The notes under the pieces were generated by a model. That model did no database searches. It was not told the DNA's origin and saw only the letters and a list, made by a program, of their open reading frames with translations. From assembly GCF_017643475.1 (NCBI RefSeq), contig NZ_JAEPNI010000001.1:186001-250000 (forward strand): a stretch of DNA of 64,000 nt, written 5' to 3'. Every line of letters starts with the position of its first letter. Position 1 is the stretch's first letter. The translations under genes were made by a program, and so were the position numbers. This stretch comes from Maricaulis sp. GTDB taxonomy: Bacteria; Pseudomonadota; Alphaproteobacteria; Caulobacterales; Maricaulaceae. This document shows positions 26,181-36,194 of this stretch, one piece after another.

Positions 26181-27893
26181 TCACTGCAGCATTTCACTCG
26201 TGCTGAGACAACTCGTGCTGGGCGACACCTGGGCCCAGCTGGCGACCGCTTCCACGTCCTGGACATATTGAAAATGCGGCTCCGAGCTGGTGTCACCGCG
26301 AGGCATAACCGAGACAACACCAGTAATACCATCTCGTTCAACCAAAACCTCGATTGGATGATGGATATCCCCATAACCGCCGCTGACATGGCGAATAAGA
26401 GTGTTGCCCGGCGCTAATCCGGCCAGAGCTGCCGGGCCATCAACGCGCACATCAGAAATCAGCCCCGGTTCCTGCTCTGATAGGCTCCATCCGGTGTCAA
26501 ATGTCGGCCAAAGCCCCTCAGCCAGTGTGAATTCGGTGCCGCTAATGGCTATGCGACAGGGCAACAGCTGTTCAAGTGTGGAACCTGCGGCAATTTCCGC
26601 TCTTAACTCATTGCTTTCAACAGCGGACCAGAACCGGTCTTCGGTCAAAACCTCATCCGCTGAGAGCATTAGTGTCCTCACAAATCGGGCAATCCCATCT
26701 CCGTCCAAACCTCCGTCCGAATACACGTGGACGAGAAACGCAGCCAAAACCCCATGATCATAATCAAGAATCTCCGGGGTGCGATCCACTGACCGATTTT
26801 GTAGCGCGGCATTCAATCGCGCGATTATTGCTGAGGAAGGTGAAACACCGTGGCCTACGAACTCATTCCAAGCCAGATACTCCGCAAGCCCCTCACCGAT
26901 CCAAATCGGCGTTGAAGCCGGGTCATACTGCCCCAACCTTCCAGGTACCCAAGTATGGGCTGCCTCATGGAGCAAAAGTAAAGATAACCTCTGCGGGGTT
27001 ATAGAGGCATCAAATAGCGCAATCTGCGCGTTCTCACGGGCCTCTCCTGCATAACTCCCGAATTGCGCGGCGGTCGTGTTAGACTCTAAAACATACGCTT
27101 TGTATCCAGAAACTTGTCCGCCCGCTTCGAATGCCTCGGATAAATTCCTGAGCCCAGCCTCCAGCACGGCAGCCGCGAATCCCTCCGTCGTCGTCGATAT
27201 CGTCGCTCTCTCATCACCAAGATGGTAGATCGCCACCCTGGCAGGGTCAGACGAATGAATGGATGCTTCGACCCAACTACCAACACCGAGCAGAGCAAAT
27301 CTGGCGTCGTCGAACCGTTCGACCAACCATCGCCCCTCACCAAGCTCAGTCCCTGTTGAAAACACGGACGATCGCCCACGAAGGGATTCACCTAGTACAA
27401 TCTCTGTTTCCCCAAATCGAAACGGTTGCCCATTTTCATCAAATGGTCGCATCGCAAGAAACAGCGCTAACCCATCTGCAAAGATGTTGTCGGATGAGGC
27501 CAGGATTGCGCTGCATTCGGACAGCATCGCGGGCGATATTCCTTCGAGCGAGGAGACCGGTGAAACACTGTAGGAGATTTCGATGGAACCCAGCCGGCTT
27601 GGCGTCAGGCGAGTCAGTAGTAGATCGTTGATCTTCTCACTGGAAAGGTTGGCGTTCTCATGCCTAGCGACGGTGTACTCCACCCCAGGACAAGCATCCG
27701 AGCGTCGGCTCATATCCCGTAGCCATAACTCATGAATCCCGGAGCTCGGGATAACCAGATGAACCTCGAAGGATTGTGTGCTCTCATCCAGTTCGACACG
27801 AATAGTTAGCCGGTCGACTGGTGCATCCACCAAATCTTCATGGCAGCCCGCCACAAGTGAGAGGGTGAGCAGCAAATACAAAAATCGCAACAA
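26181..27893 (-). CDS. Lipid-anchored M61-like gluzincin metallopeptidase with C-terminal PDZ domain
   Basis: Start chosen at TTG 27893, because AAGGGGAG (27908-27901) precedes it by 7 nt and it yields an ideal lipoprotein signal (LLLTLSLVAGC). An upstream GTG at 27944 would add 17 residues. Using the longer numbering, the lipobox Cys is 34, the zinc motif HEAAH is 326-330, and WIGEGLAEY (348-356) supplies the third ligand Glu351 in the W-x-x-E-G pattern of M1/M61 enzymes. A PDZ-like segment is near 500-560 (ALAGLAPGNTLIRHV). Substrate is unknown. Base composition is visibly less GC-rich than the neighbours, and the gene sits between 63-bp direct repeats, which suggests acquisition. Confidence 0.75.
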   Translation of the reverse strand: MLRFLYLLLTLSLVAGCHEDLVDAPVDRLTIRVELDESTQSFEVHLVIPSSGIHELWLRDMSRRSDACPGVEYTVARHENANLSSEKINDLLLTRLTPSRLGSIEISYSVSPVSSLEGISPAMLSECSAILASSDNIFADGLALFLAMRPFDENGQPFRFGETEIVLGESLRGRSSVFSTGTELGEGRWLVERFDDARFALLGVGSWVEASIHSSDPARVAIYHLGDERATISTTTEGFAAAVLEAGLRNLSEAFEAGGQVSGYKAYVLESNTTAAQFGSYAGEARENAQIALFDASITPQRLSLLLLHEAAHTWVPGRLGQYDPASTPIWIGEGLAEYLAWNEFVGHGVSPSSAIIARLNAALQNRSVDRTPEILDYDHGVLAAFLVHVYSDGGLDGDGIARFVRTLMLSADEVLTEDRFWSAVESNELRAEIAAGSTLEQLLPCRIAISGTEFTLAEGLWPTFDTGWSLSEQEPGLISDVRVDGPAALAGLAPGNTLIRHVSGGYGDIHHPIEVLVERDGITGVVSVMPRGDTSSEPHFQYVQDVEAVASWAQVSPSTSCLSTSEMLQ

Positions 27894-27986
27894 CGCGCCA
27901 CTCCCCTTGAGATTGTTTTTGACTTTACCGGTGAAGGTAATCACGTCAACGCGTTAGAGTTCACCGCCAATCGCGCCTCCCATCCA

Positions 27987-28049
27987 TCACGCCGCCTCAA
28001 AAATTCGCCAGATCCACGAGAAGCGCTCGCCAAATGGCGGGCGCTTTTG
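27987..28049. repeat. 63-bp direct repeat, copy 2
   Basis: 62/63 identical to 26109-26171. It ends 33 bp before the ATG of the glutamate-synthase-like gene. Confidence 0.95.
28021..28048 (+). terminator. Duplicated intrinsic terminator
   Basis: Same 11-bp stem as at 26143-26170 with loop AAAT and TTTT. It stands on the plus strand with no plus-strand gene upstream except across the insert, so it no longer has an obvious job. It may insulate the following gene. Confidence 0.75.
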
Positions 28050-28082
28050 CATGATACGCCTAGTTCAATTGGGGCTGTAGGT

Positions 28083-29612
28083 ATGATGGGTCTTCCGCAA
28101 TGGGCGATGGATGTGATGAACATCCTCACCCAGCTTTTCATTCTCGCTGTCGGTATTGGCGTCGCGATCGCCATCCTGATGTATGCACGCGACACCACGC
28201 AGACGGCCGATGCCGTGCGCCGCAACTATCCGGTGGTCGGCCGGTTCCGGGGTCTGTTCACAACGCTGGGGGAATTCTTTCGCCAGTATTTCTTTGCCAT
28301 GGACCGTGAGGAATTGCCCTTCAACCGTGCCGAGCGCGACTGGGTCTACCGGTCCTCGCAGGGCAAGGGCGGCACCATCCCCTTCGGCTCGACCAAACCA
28401 CTGACCCCCGTTGGCACCGCCATTTTCGTCAATTGCCCCTTCCCGGTTCTTGATGATGATGGCGCCGCCACCAAGCCCTTGCGGATCGGGCCCTTTGCCC
28501 GCGAACCCTATGATGCGCCGAGCTTCTTCAACATCTCGGGCATGAGTTATGGCGCCCTGTCCAAGCCGGCTGTAAGGGCGCTCTCGCGCGGCGCGGCCAA
28601 GGCGGGCGTCTGGTACAATACGGGAGAGGGCGGCATGTCGCCGATGCACCTGGAGGGCGGCTGCGACATCGTCTTCCAGATCGGCACCGCCAAGTATGGC
28701 GTACGCGATGAACAGGGCAATCTCTCTGACGACAAGCTGCGCGAAGTCGCCGCCACGCCCCAGGTCAAGATGTTCGAACTCAAGCTCTCGCAGGGCGCCA
28801 AGCCGGGCAAGGGCGGTATCCTGCCCGCCGAGAAGGTGAACAAGGAAGTCGCCAGGATCCGCGGCATCCCGGTCGGCAAGGCGTCCATCTCGCCCAATCG
28901 CCACCCTGAGATCGACAGTGTCGAGGACCTGCTGGACATGATTGCCCGCATTCGCGACGTGTCGGGCCTGCCCGTCGGTATCAAGTTTGTTGTCGGCGCC
29001 TATGGCTGGCTGGACGAGCTGGCCGTTGCCATCAAGGGCCGCGGCGAGGACAGCGCGCCCGATTTCATTACCGTGGATAGCGGCGATGGCGGTACCGGCG
29101 CGGCCCCGATGGCCCTGATGGACAATGTCGGCCTGCCGATCCGGGAAAGCCTGCCCATGGTCACGGAAATCCTGCGACGCCATGGCCTTCGCGAACGCAT
29201 CCGCGTCATTGCCTCGGGCAAGCTGATCATTCCCGGTGCCGTCGCCTGGGCGCTCGCCTCCGGCGCTGATTTCGTCCAGTGCGCGCGGGGCTTCATGTTC
29301 TCGCTCGGTTGTATCCAGGCGCTGAAATGCCACGAAAACACCTGTCCAACCGGCGTTACCACGCACAAGAAAAGCCTGCAGCGCGGGCTGGTGGTCAAGG
29401 ACAAGGCCGACCGGGTCGCCGAGTACGCGCATACGGTGGTCAAACATGTCGAGATGATCGCGCATTCCTGCGGGGTATCGGAGCCGCGCGGCCTCAAGCG
29501 CAAACATGTCAGGATCGTTCAGGAGCACGGCCGTTCTGTACCGATGACCGATATGCGCTTCATGCCTGTGATGGACGAACTTGACGACAAGGACCTGCCC
29601 GAGCAGCACTAG
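28083..29612 (+). CDS. Membrane-anchored FMN-binding glutamate synthase-like protein
   Basis: 509 residues from ATG 28083. The frame also opens at a TTG inside the repeat (28047), which I reject. A single N-terminal membrane span (about 16-35) is followed by a GltB-type FMN barrel: FNISGMSYGALSKPAVRALSRG, GEGGMSP, QGAKPGKGGILPAEKV and DFITVDSGDGGTGAAP. The cluster-binding run CIQALKCHENTCPTGV (C-x5-C-x4-C) matches the [3Fe-4S] ligands of glutamate synthases. It lacks the glutamine amidotransferase domain, so the true reaction is unknown. It is followed 4 nt later by a small membrane protein. Confidence 0.85.
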   Translation: MMGLPQWAMDVMNILTQLFILAVGIGVAIAILMYARDTTQTADAVRRNYPVVGRFRGLFTTLGEFFRQYFFAMDREELPFNRAERDWVYRSSQGKGGTIPFGSTKPLTPVGTAIFVNCPFPVLDDDGAATKPLRIGPFAREPYDAPSFFNISGMSYGALSKPAVRALSRGAAKAGVWYNTGEGGMSPMHLEGGCDIVFQIGTAKYGVRDEQGNLSDDKLREVAATPQVKMFELKLSQGAKPGKGGILPAEKVNKEVARIRGIPVGKASISPNRHPEIDSVEDLLDMIARIRDVSGLPVGIKFVVGAYGWLDELAVAIKGRGEDSAPDFITVDSGDGGTGAAPMALMDNVGLPIRESLPMVTEILRRHGLRERIRVIASGKLIIPGAVAWALASGADFVQCARGFMFSLGCIQALKCHENTCPTGVTTHKKSLQRGLVVKDKADRVAEYAHTVVKHVEMIAHSCGVSEPRGLKRKHVRIVQEHGRSVPMTDMRFMPVMDELDDKDLPEQH

Positions 29613-29616
29613 GGGC

Positions 29617-29967
29617 ATGTCGCCGCTTTTCCTGCTCCAGCTTGTTCACACCCTTGTCTTTGCCGTCTGTATAGCGACACTGGGGCCGCTGGGCTGGTAT
29701 GCCCTGAGCGGCCAGGGCCAGACACTGGCCCTGTGGGCGCTGCTGCCGCCGATCGGTATTTTCGTCGGGCTCCAGCTCAATGGCGGACGCTGTATCCTGC
29801 AAACCCTGGCCCGCCGCTGGTCCGGTGTCGCCGAGGATGATCCGCGCTGGGTACGCGACATCCTCTTCCTGCCCGAAAGCTGGGCGGTTCGCGTGGTCAG
29901 GATCATGCTGCCGGTATTTATAGTGACGGTCGGGGCGGCTGGGGTGCGTGCCCTGATCTCGATTTAA
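29617..29967 (+). CDS. Small membrane protein of unknown function
   Basis: 116 residues from ATG 29617, immediately after the glutamate-synthase-like stop with AGGGG upstream. It has three hydrophobic segments (about 3-28, 36-54 and 92-112) and a soluble loop with WSGVAEDDPRW. I do not recognise the family. The tight spacing suggests it is expressed with, and may help anchor or serve, the upstream enzyme. Confidence 0.65.
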   Translation: MSPLFLLQLVHTLVFAVCIATLGPLGWYALSGQGQTLALWALLPPIGIFVGLQLNGGRCILQTLARRWSGVAEDDPRWVRDILFLPESWAVRVVRIMLPVFIVTVGAAGVRALISI

Positions 29968-29999
29968 CCTTCACCGGACCGGATGCACGAGGAAATATT

Positions 30000-30431
30000 A
30001 TGCGGTGGATATTGTTTTGGTTCGCACTGCTGCTCAGTGCGGCGTTTCTGCTGATTGCCTACAAGCCATTCCGATATCAACGCAGCGATCCGCACTATCG
30101 CTGGATCATGCAAAGGGTCGACGAGTCGCGGGCGTCACTCGACCGTGGTGACACGTCCAATTTGTTCATCGACTGGCGACAATTTCCCGGGCCAGCCTGG
30201 TCCCATGTTTGCGTCGTGGGCGGATACGAAAATGTCAGCGACGTCGCCGACCGCCACAACATCGTCATGTCAAAATTGGACCGCATGCGTTATTCCATAC
30301 TGGTTTCGGAGTGGGAGGCTGCGGTGCTGATCGCCTACCCAGACACCACGCACCGAGTTTTCTTGCTGCCATACGGCTACCCGCAAGTCCGGCAAGGCGA
30401 GGCCTACTGCCTAGATCGGGGCAATGTCTAA
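30000..30431 (+). CDS. Hypothetical protein with N-terminal membrane anchor
   Basis: 143 residues. An N-terminal hydrophobic segment (ILFWFALLLSAAFLLIAY, about 4-21) acts as signal or anchor. The rest is soluble and probably periplasmic, with two Cys (in HVCVVGG and EAYCLDRG) that could pair. No family recognised. It is preceded by GAGGAAATATT about 7 nt before ATG 30000. It belongs to a short run of unknown genes (29617-31213) that interrupts otherwise conserved gene order. Confidence 0.6.
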   Translation: MRWILFWFALLLSAAFLLIAYKPFRYQRSDPHYRWIMQRVDESRASLDRGDTSNLFIDWRQFPGPAWSHVCVVGGYENVSDVADRHNIVMSKLDRMRYSILVSEWEAAVLIAYPDTTHRVFLLPYGYPQVRQGEAYCLDRGNV

Positions 30432-30496
30432 GCCGGGCGTTTGATCACATGTGAGAGAGCAGTATACACGTAGAGGACGTGTACTGGGAGGAATAC

Positions 30497-31213
30497 ATGC
30501 GGGTACTTTTGTTTTTGGCGGCTCTGTTCGCCGCAGGTTGCGCATCCACCTTGCCGTCAAGTTACAGCTTCGACCCGACCGGCGACGATGCCCTTGTGCT
30601 GATCGACCGTTCGCTTGCTCGCGGGCACATGCTCATTCTGGAAGGCGTGGACTTGGAAGCCGGCGCCTTTTCCGGGCCGCGCCGGGTCCTGACCGTCGGG
30701 ATGGGCAACGAGCTTAACTACGTCCACATCCGAACGCCGCTCGCGGAGTACCAGACCAGTGCCTACGTGACGCAGCTCCCTCCCGGGGACTACGTAATCG
30801 CGGGCTATCAGACGATTTCATACCCGAATTCCACCACGGTGTGTTACGGTCGGGGAACGCCGGTTTTCCGGGTCGAGCCGGAAGTGGCCAATGTGCTGGC
30901 GATGGGCGGCGTCCGGATCGTCGGGCCGCATGGAATAGGGGATGGCCCGGCTGGGGATAGTATCATTGTCGGCATCCGCGAGGCCTTGTCCGGTTTGTCG
31001 GGCATACCGTCAGATATTCGTGTTGTACGCGCTCAACCGATTGCGGAAGTCCGGTGGGAAAGGGAGATGACCGTCGGATCATTTCTCACTGGGGAAAACT
31101 GCCCAGAAGCGCGCGGGTTTGAAGTCGTTCGCGACACTAACGAGCACCGAAACACTCCGGCGATTACTCGGGAGACGAAGCCGGAATCGTTACCCGTCGC
31201 ATCGTCAGATTGA
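30497..31213 (+). CDS. Predicted lipoprotein of unknown function
   Basis: 238 residues from ATG 30497, preceded by GGGAGGAA at a good distance. The signal peptide MRVLLFLAALFAAGCAST has a clear lipobox (AAGC, Cys 15). The body has beta-rich character (LLIL..., YVTQLPPGDYVIAGYQTI), the kind seen in small surface-exposed lipoproteins with a carbohydrate-binding-like PPGDY turn. No catalytic motif is visible. Its last 50 nt overlap the 3' end of the convergent alkB-like gene. Confidence 0.7.
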   Translation: MRVLLFLAALFAAGCASTLPSSYSFDPTGDDALVLIDRSLARGHMLILEGVDLEAGAFSGPRRVLTVGMGNELNYVHIRTPLAEYQTSAYVTQLPPGDYVIAGYQTISYPNSTTVCYGRGTPVFRVEPEVANVLAMGGVRIVGPHGIGDGPAGDSIIVGIREALSGLSGIPSDIRVVRAQPIAEVRWEREMTVGSFLTGENCPEARGFEVVRDTNEHRNTPAITRETKPESLPVASSD

Positions 31214-31817
31214 TGCGCCCGCCACCCGGGAAGTCTTCTTCGCGGAGCAGTGTCGAGGTGCCCGGATAGATCCGGTCCACACCGTGATAACAGCGGCGTG
31301 CATCACCGCCCAGCACGACCACATCGCCGGAGGAGAGGACCATGGACGCCGTCTTGCCGCCTCGCTTCGGGCCGCCGAGGCGGAAACGCGCCTTGTCCCC
31401 CAGCGAGATCGAGACCACGGCGGCATCCGTTGCCTCCTCGTCCCAGTCGATATGCATGCCCATCTTGCTGGTCGGCGCATACCAGTTAACCAGACACGCT
31501 TCCGGCGGGGCCGGATAATTCGCCACCTCCTGCCACAGGCTCAGAAGCTTTTGCGGCAATGAAGGCCAGGCTGCGCCGGTCTGCGGATGTGACGGCTCAT
31601 AGCGATAGCCCTTCTCCTTGTCGGTCACCCAGCCTAGCGGACCGAAATTGGTCATCAGCACGGACAGGGGTTGCCCGGTTCGCGGCATGGCCGGGCGCCA
31701 GAAAGGCGCGCTGGCGAGCGCACCCAGAACCGCCTGGATCAGCTCGGCCTGGTCGTTCCGACCGAAATATTCGGGCAGGTAGCGAAATCCGGCGGGCATG
31801 GAAAAGGCGTCGGTCAT
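31164..31817 (-). CDS. alkB: AlkB-family Fe(II)/2-oxoglutarate dioxygenase (DNA alkylation repair)
   Basis: Oxidatively removes methyl groups such as 1-methyladenine and 3-methylcytosine from DNA or RNA. From ATG 31817 (MTDAFSMPAGF) it has 217 residues, close to E. coli AlkB. Iron ligands are His122 and Asp124 (MHIDWDE) and His178 (CYHGVDR). The 2-oxoglutarate-binding arginines are Arg201 and Arg207 in RINLTMRR. SKMGMHIDWDE and RFRLGGPKRGGK are typical. It overlaps the convergent lipoprotein gene by 50 nt at its 3' end. Confidence 0.92.
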   Translation of the reverse strand: MTDAFSMPAGFRYLPEYFGRNDQAELIQAVLGALASAPFWRPAMPRTGQPLSVLMTNFGPLGWVTDKEKGYRYEPSHPQTGAAWPSLPQKLLSLWQEVANYPAPPEACLVNWYAPTSKMGMHIDWDEEATDAAVVSISLGDKARFRLGGPKRGGKTASMVLSSGDVVVLGGDARRCYHGVDRIYPGTSTLLREEDFPGGGRINLTMRRVTIPASSPE

Positions 31818-31927
31818 ACCGAAGATATAGGCCGCCACTCCCGCTTTGGTCAGCCCGCTTCCTGCGATCGGCTGGCCCGGTGCATCTCATATGACTGCAC
31901 AGCATTGAAATTGATTCTGTTACAAGG

Positions 31928-31956
31928 CTTGCGCTCTCTGCCTGCACTACCTAAAT
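31928..31956 (+). promoter_or_regulatory. Candidate heat-shock (sigma-32 type) promoter for dnaK
   Basis: CTTG at 31928-31931, 18 nt, then CCTAAAT at 31950-31956. The alphaproteobacterial heat-shock consensus CTTG-N17/18-CYTATNT differs at one core position. The 310-nt stretch 31818-32127 between alkB and dnaK holds no gene. It contains this site, a second CTTGAA at 31990, and the leader hairpins at 32002-32046. Confidence 0.35.
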
Positions 31957-32001
31957 CGCCTATCAACGGCAGGGGTATTCCCCGCCAATCTTGAACCACT
32001 G

Positions 32002-32046
32002 ACCGGTGTCGGCATCACCGGTAGCTAACAGACGATCCCCGCGGGG
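32002..32046 (+). other. Hairpins in the dnaK leader
   Basis: ACCGGTG (32002-32008) pairs with CACCGGT (32016-32022), and CCCCGCGGGG (32037-32046) is self-complementary. They lie 80-125 nt before the dnaK start, inside the transcript predicted from 31928. They may affect mRNA stability or translation. No U-run follows, so they are not simple terminators. Confidence 0.4.
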
Positions 32047-32127
32047 GCTGTCAAACGCGGCGTCTGGCGCTTCGCTCGAAGGTCAGGCCCGGCCGGGACA
32101 GTTCCGCCGAGAATACGGAGAGAAAAT

Positions 32128-34038
<1,911 letters not shown>

Positions 34039-34049
34039 GGTCTGATCAA

Positions 34050-34075
34050 ACCGGCCGGGTGTAAGCCCGGCCGGT
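34050..34075 (+). other. Stable hairpin after dnaK
   Basis: A 10-bp perfect stem, ACCGGCCGGG with CCCGGCCGGT, around the loop TGTAAG, 12 nt after the dnaK stop. No T tract follows, so it may stabilise the dnaK mRNA 3' end or partly attenuate transcription into fkbM-dnaJ rather than terminate fully. Confidence 0.65.
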
Positions 34076-34094
34076 CAGGCTTTAGGGGGCGGTC

Positions 34095-34964
34095 ATGAGC
34101 GAATTCGACCCGGTATCCTCGCCCTACGGGGCGTTTTCTCTTTCTCCTTCGGAGGAATGGCTACGCCGTGCCGCCATGAAACTGCCCGGCGACCGCATGC
34201 GTCGCGCAGCGGAGAGCGTGGTTCGACGCATCCTGATGTCGGGTGGCCGTGATATCGCGGATGTCGAGGTCTTCCCCGGCCAGCATGCGCGTGTCCACAT
34301 GCGCGACAATCGCTGTGAGAAACGCGCCTTTGTCGGCTCTAAAACCTGGGACAGTGGGGAACGCACCGCAATTCGCGACGCCATCCGCAACATCCCGCGC
34401 GAACGCGTTCTGGTCTTTCTCGACGCCGGAGCCAATGCCGGTCTTTACACGCTTTCCGTCCTCGCAGATGCCCGCAAGTTTGATCGCCCTGTGAAGGTAA
34501 TCGCGGTCGAGCCTGACGAAGAAAACCGCCGGCGCTTGAATTTCAATCTTCAGGCATCACATGCAAAGAATGTTCACGTCGCACCTTTCGCGCTTGGCGC
34601 TGAGGAAAAGCTGATCAGCCTGATCCAGGATGATCGCAATCGCGGCGAAGTCCGCATCAATGACACGGATGAAGACGGGACCATCCCGATGAAACCCCTG
34701 TCGATGGTGCTGGAAGACGCCGGTGTCGACCATGTCGACATCATGAAAATGGATATCGAAGGTTTCGAAGAGCCTGTGCTCTCGGCCTTCTTCAAGATGT
34801 GGCCGCGTGAAAAATGGCCACGAACAGTATTGCTCGAGACCTTGCATGCAGGCGCTGCCATTACCGATGGTGCGCCGGGCCTGTGTCTTGAACATGGATA
34901 TGAGGTCGCCCAGCAAATGCGTCAGAACGCGGTGCTGGTGCTGCCCAATGGTGAAAACAGATGA
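34095..34964 (+). CDS. FkbM-family SAM-dependent methyltransferase
   Basis: 289 residues. The SAM-binding loop [15 protein letters not shown] (about 101-115), the acidic strand end [14 protein letters not shown] and the family signature [15 protein letters not shown] (about 216-230) are clear. FkbM enzymes usually O-methylate sugars or small molecules. The target here is unknown. It lies between dnaK and dnaJ, and its TGA overlaps the dnaJ ATG in ATGA (34961-34964), so it is translationally coupled to dnaJ and should be co-induced by heat shock. Base use resembles the neighbours. Confidence 0.88.
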   Translation: MSEFDPVSSPYGAFSLSPSEEWLRRAAMKLPGDRMRRAAESVVRRILMSGGRDIADVEVFPGQHARVHMRDNRCEKRAFVGSKTWDSGERTAIRDAIRNIPRERVLVFLDAGANAGLYTLSVLADARKFDRPVKVIAVEPDEENRRRLNFNLQASHAKNVHVAPFALGAEEKLISLIQDDRNRGEVRINDTDEDGTIPMKPLSMVLEDAGVDHVDIMKMDIEGFEEPVLSAFFKMWPREKWPRTVLLETLHAGAAITDGAPGLCLEHGYEVAQQMRQNAVLVLPNGENR

Positions 34965-36133
34965 GCAAGCGCGATTTCTACGAAATCCTCGGGGTTTCCA
35001 AGGGTGTTGACGAAAAGGAGCTGAAAAGCGCCTACCGCAAGCTCGCGATGAAATACCATCCAGATCGCAATCCGGGCGACGAGGAAGCCGAGGCCAACTT
35101 CAAGGAAGTGGGCGAGGCCTATGCCGTGCTCGCCGATGCAGACAAGCGCGCCGCTTATGACCGCATGGGCCATGCTGCCTTTGAACAGGGCGGAATGGGC
35201 GGTGGCGGCCAGGGTCCTTTCGGCGGTGGCGCCGGCGCGGCCGAGTTCGCCGATATCTTCGAGCAGGTCTTTGGCATGGGTGGAATGGGCGGACGCCGTG
35301 GCGGCGGACGCTCCAATGGTCCGGCCCGTGGCGCAGACCTCCGGTTCGACCTCGAAGTTACCCTGGAAGACGCCTTCAACGGCAAGGAAGCCGAAATCGA
35401 GGTTCCAACGGCGCTGGAGTGCGAACGCTGTGATGGCGAAGGCAATGAGCCCGGCACCGAGATTGAAACCTGCCCGACCTGTCATGGTGCTGGCCGCATT
35501 CGCCGCAGCCAGGGCTTTTTCACCATGGAACAGACTTGTCCGCAATGTGGTGGTCGCGGCAAATACATCGTTACCCCATGTCAGGAATGTGATGGCGTGG
35601 GTCGTGTCCGCAAGAACCGTACGCTCTCCGTCACCATCCCTGCCGGGGTCGAGGATGGAACCCGCATTCGCCTCGCCGGCGAAGGTGAAGCCGGAGCCCG
35701 CGGTGGTCCTCGCGGCGATCTCTACATCTTCATCTCCGTCCGCGCACACGAGATTTTCGAGCGTGACGGCCCTAATCTCTATTGCCGAGCCCCGTCCTCC
35801 ATGGTCCAGGCCGCTCTGGGCTGTTCCATCCAGGTCCCGACGATTGAGGGCGGCAAGGCCGAGATGAAAATCCCGGAAAGCGCCCAGACTGGCCGCCGCA
35901 TGCGCCTGCGCAGCAAGGGCATGCCCCGTCTGCGTGGCGGCACGCGAGGCGACATGATCGTAGAGCTTTTTGTGGAAACTCCGCGCAATCTGTGTGATCG
36001 ACAAAAGGAATTGCTGAAGGAGTTCTGCGATCTTTCCGGCGAGAACTGCAATCCTGACAGCGCCGGTTTCTTCAATCGTGTCAAACAGTTCTGGGACGAC
36101 GTTACCACCGAGGACGGCCGCCCGAGCGCTTAG
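34961..36133 (+). CDS. dnaJ: Co-chaperone DnaJ (Hsp40)
   Basis: Stimulates DnaK ATPase and delivers substrates. 390 residues with the full type I layout. The J domain has the HPD motif in KYHPDRNPG (about 28-36). A Gly/Phe- and Gly/Met-rich linker spans about 75-120. Four zinc-binding CxxCxGxG-type repeats are present ([32 protein letters not shown]). The C-terminal substrate domain contains [21 protein letters not shown]. The start overlaps the FkbM gene by ATGA. Confidence 0.97.
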   Translation: MSKRDFYEILGVSKGVDEKELKSAYRKLAMKYHPDRNPGDEEAEANFKEVGEAYAVLADADKRAAYDRMGHAAFEQGGMGGGGQGPFGGGAGAAEFADIFEQVFGMGGMGGRRGGGRSNGPARGADLRFDLEVTLEDAFNGKEAEIEVPTALECERCDGEGNEPGTEIETCPTCHGAGRIRRSQGFFTMEQTCPQCGGRGKYIVTPCQECDGVGRVRKNRTLSVTIPAGVEDGTRIRLAGEGEAGARGGPRGDLYIFISVRAHEIFERDGPNLYCRAPSSMVQAALGCSIQVPTIEGGKAEMKIPESAQTGRRMRLRSKGMPRLRGGTRGDMIVELFVETPRNLCDRQKELLKEFCDLSGENCNPDSAGFFNRVKQFWDDVTTEDGRPSA

Positions 36134-36194
36134 GCCACGACTCGGAAAAATCGCATCGTGACATCGCCACTCGGCTCGGATTAGTTTCGCGCCG

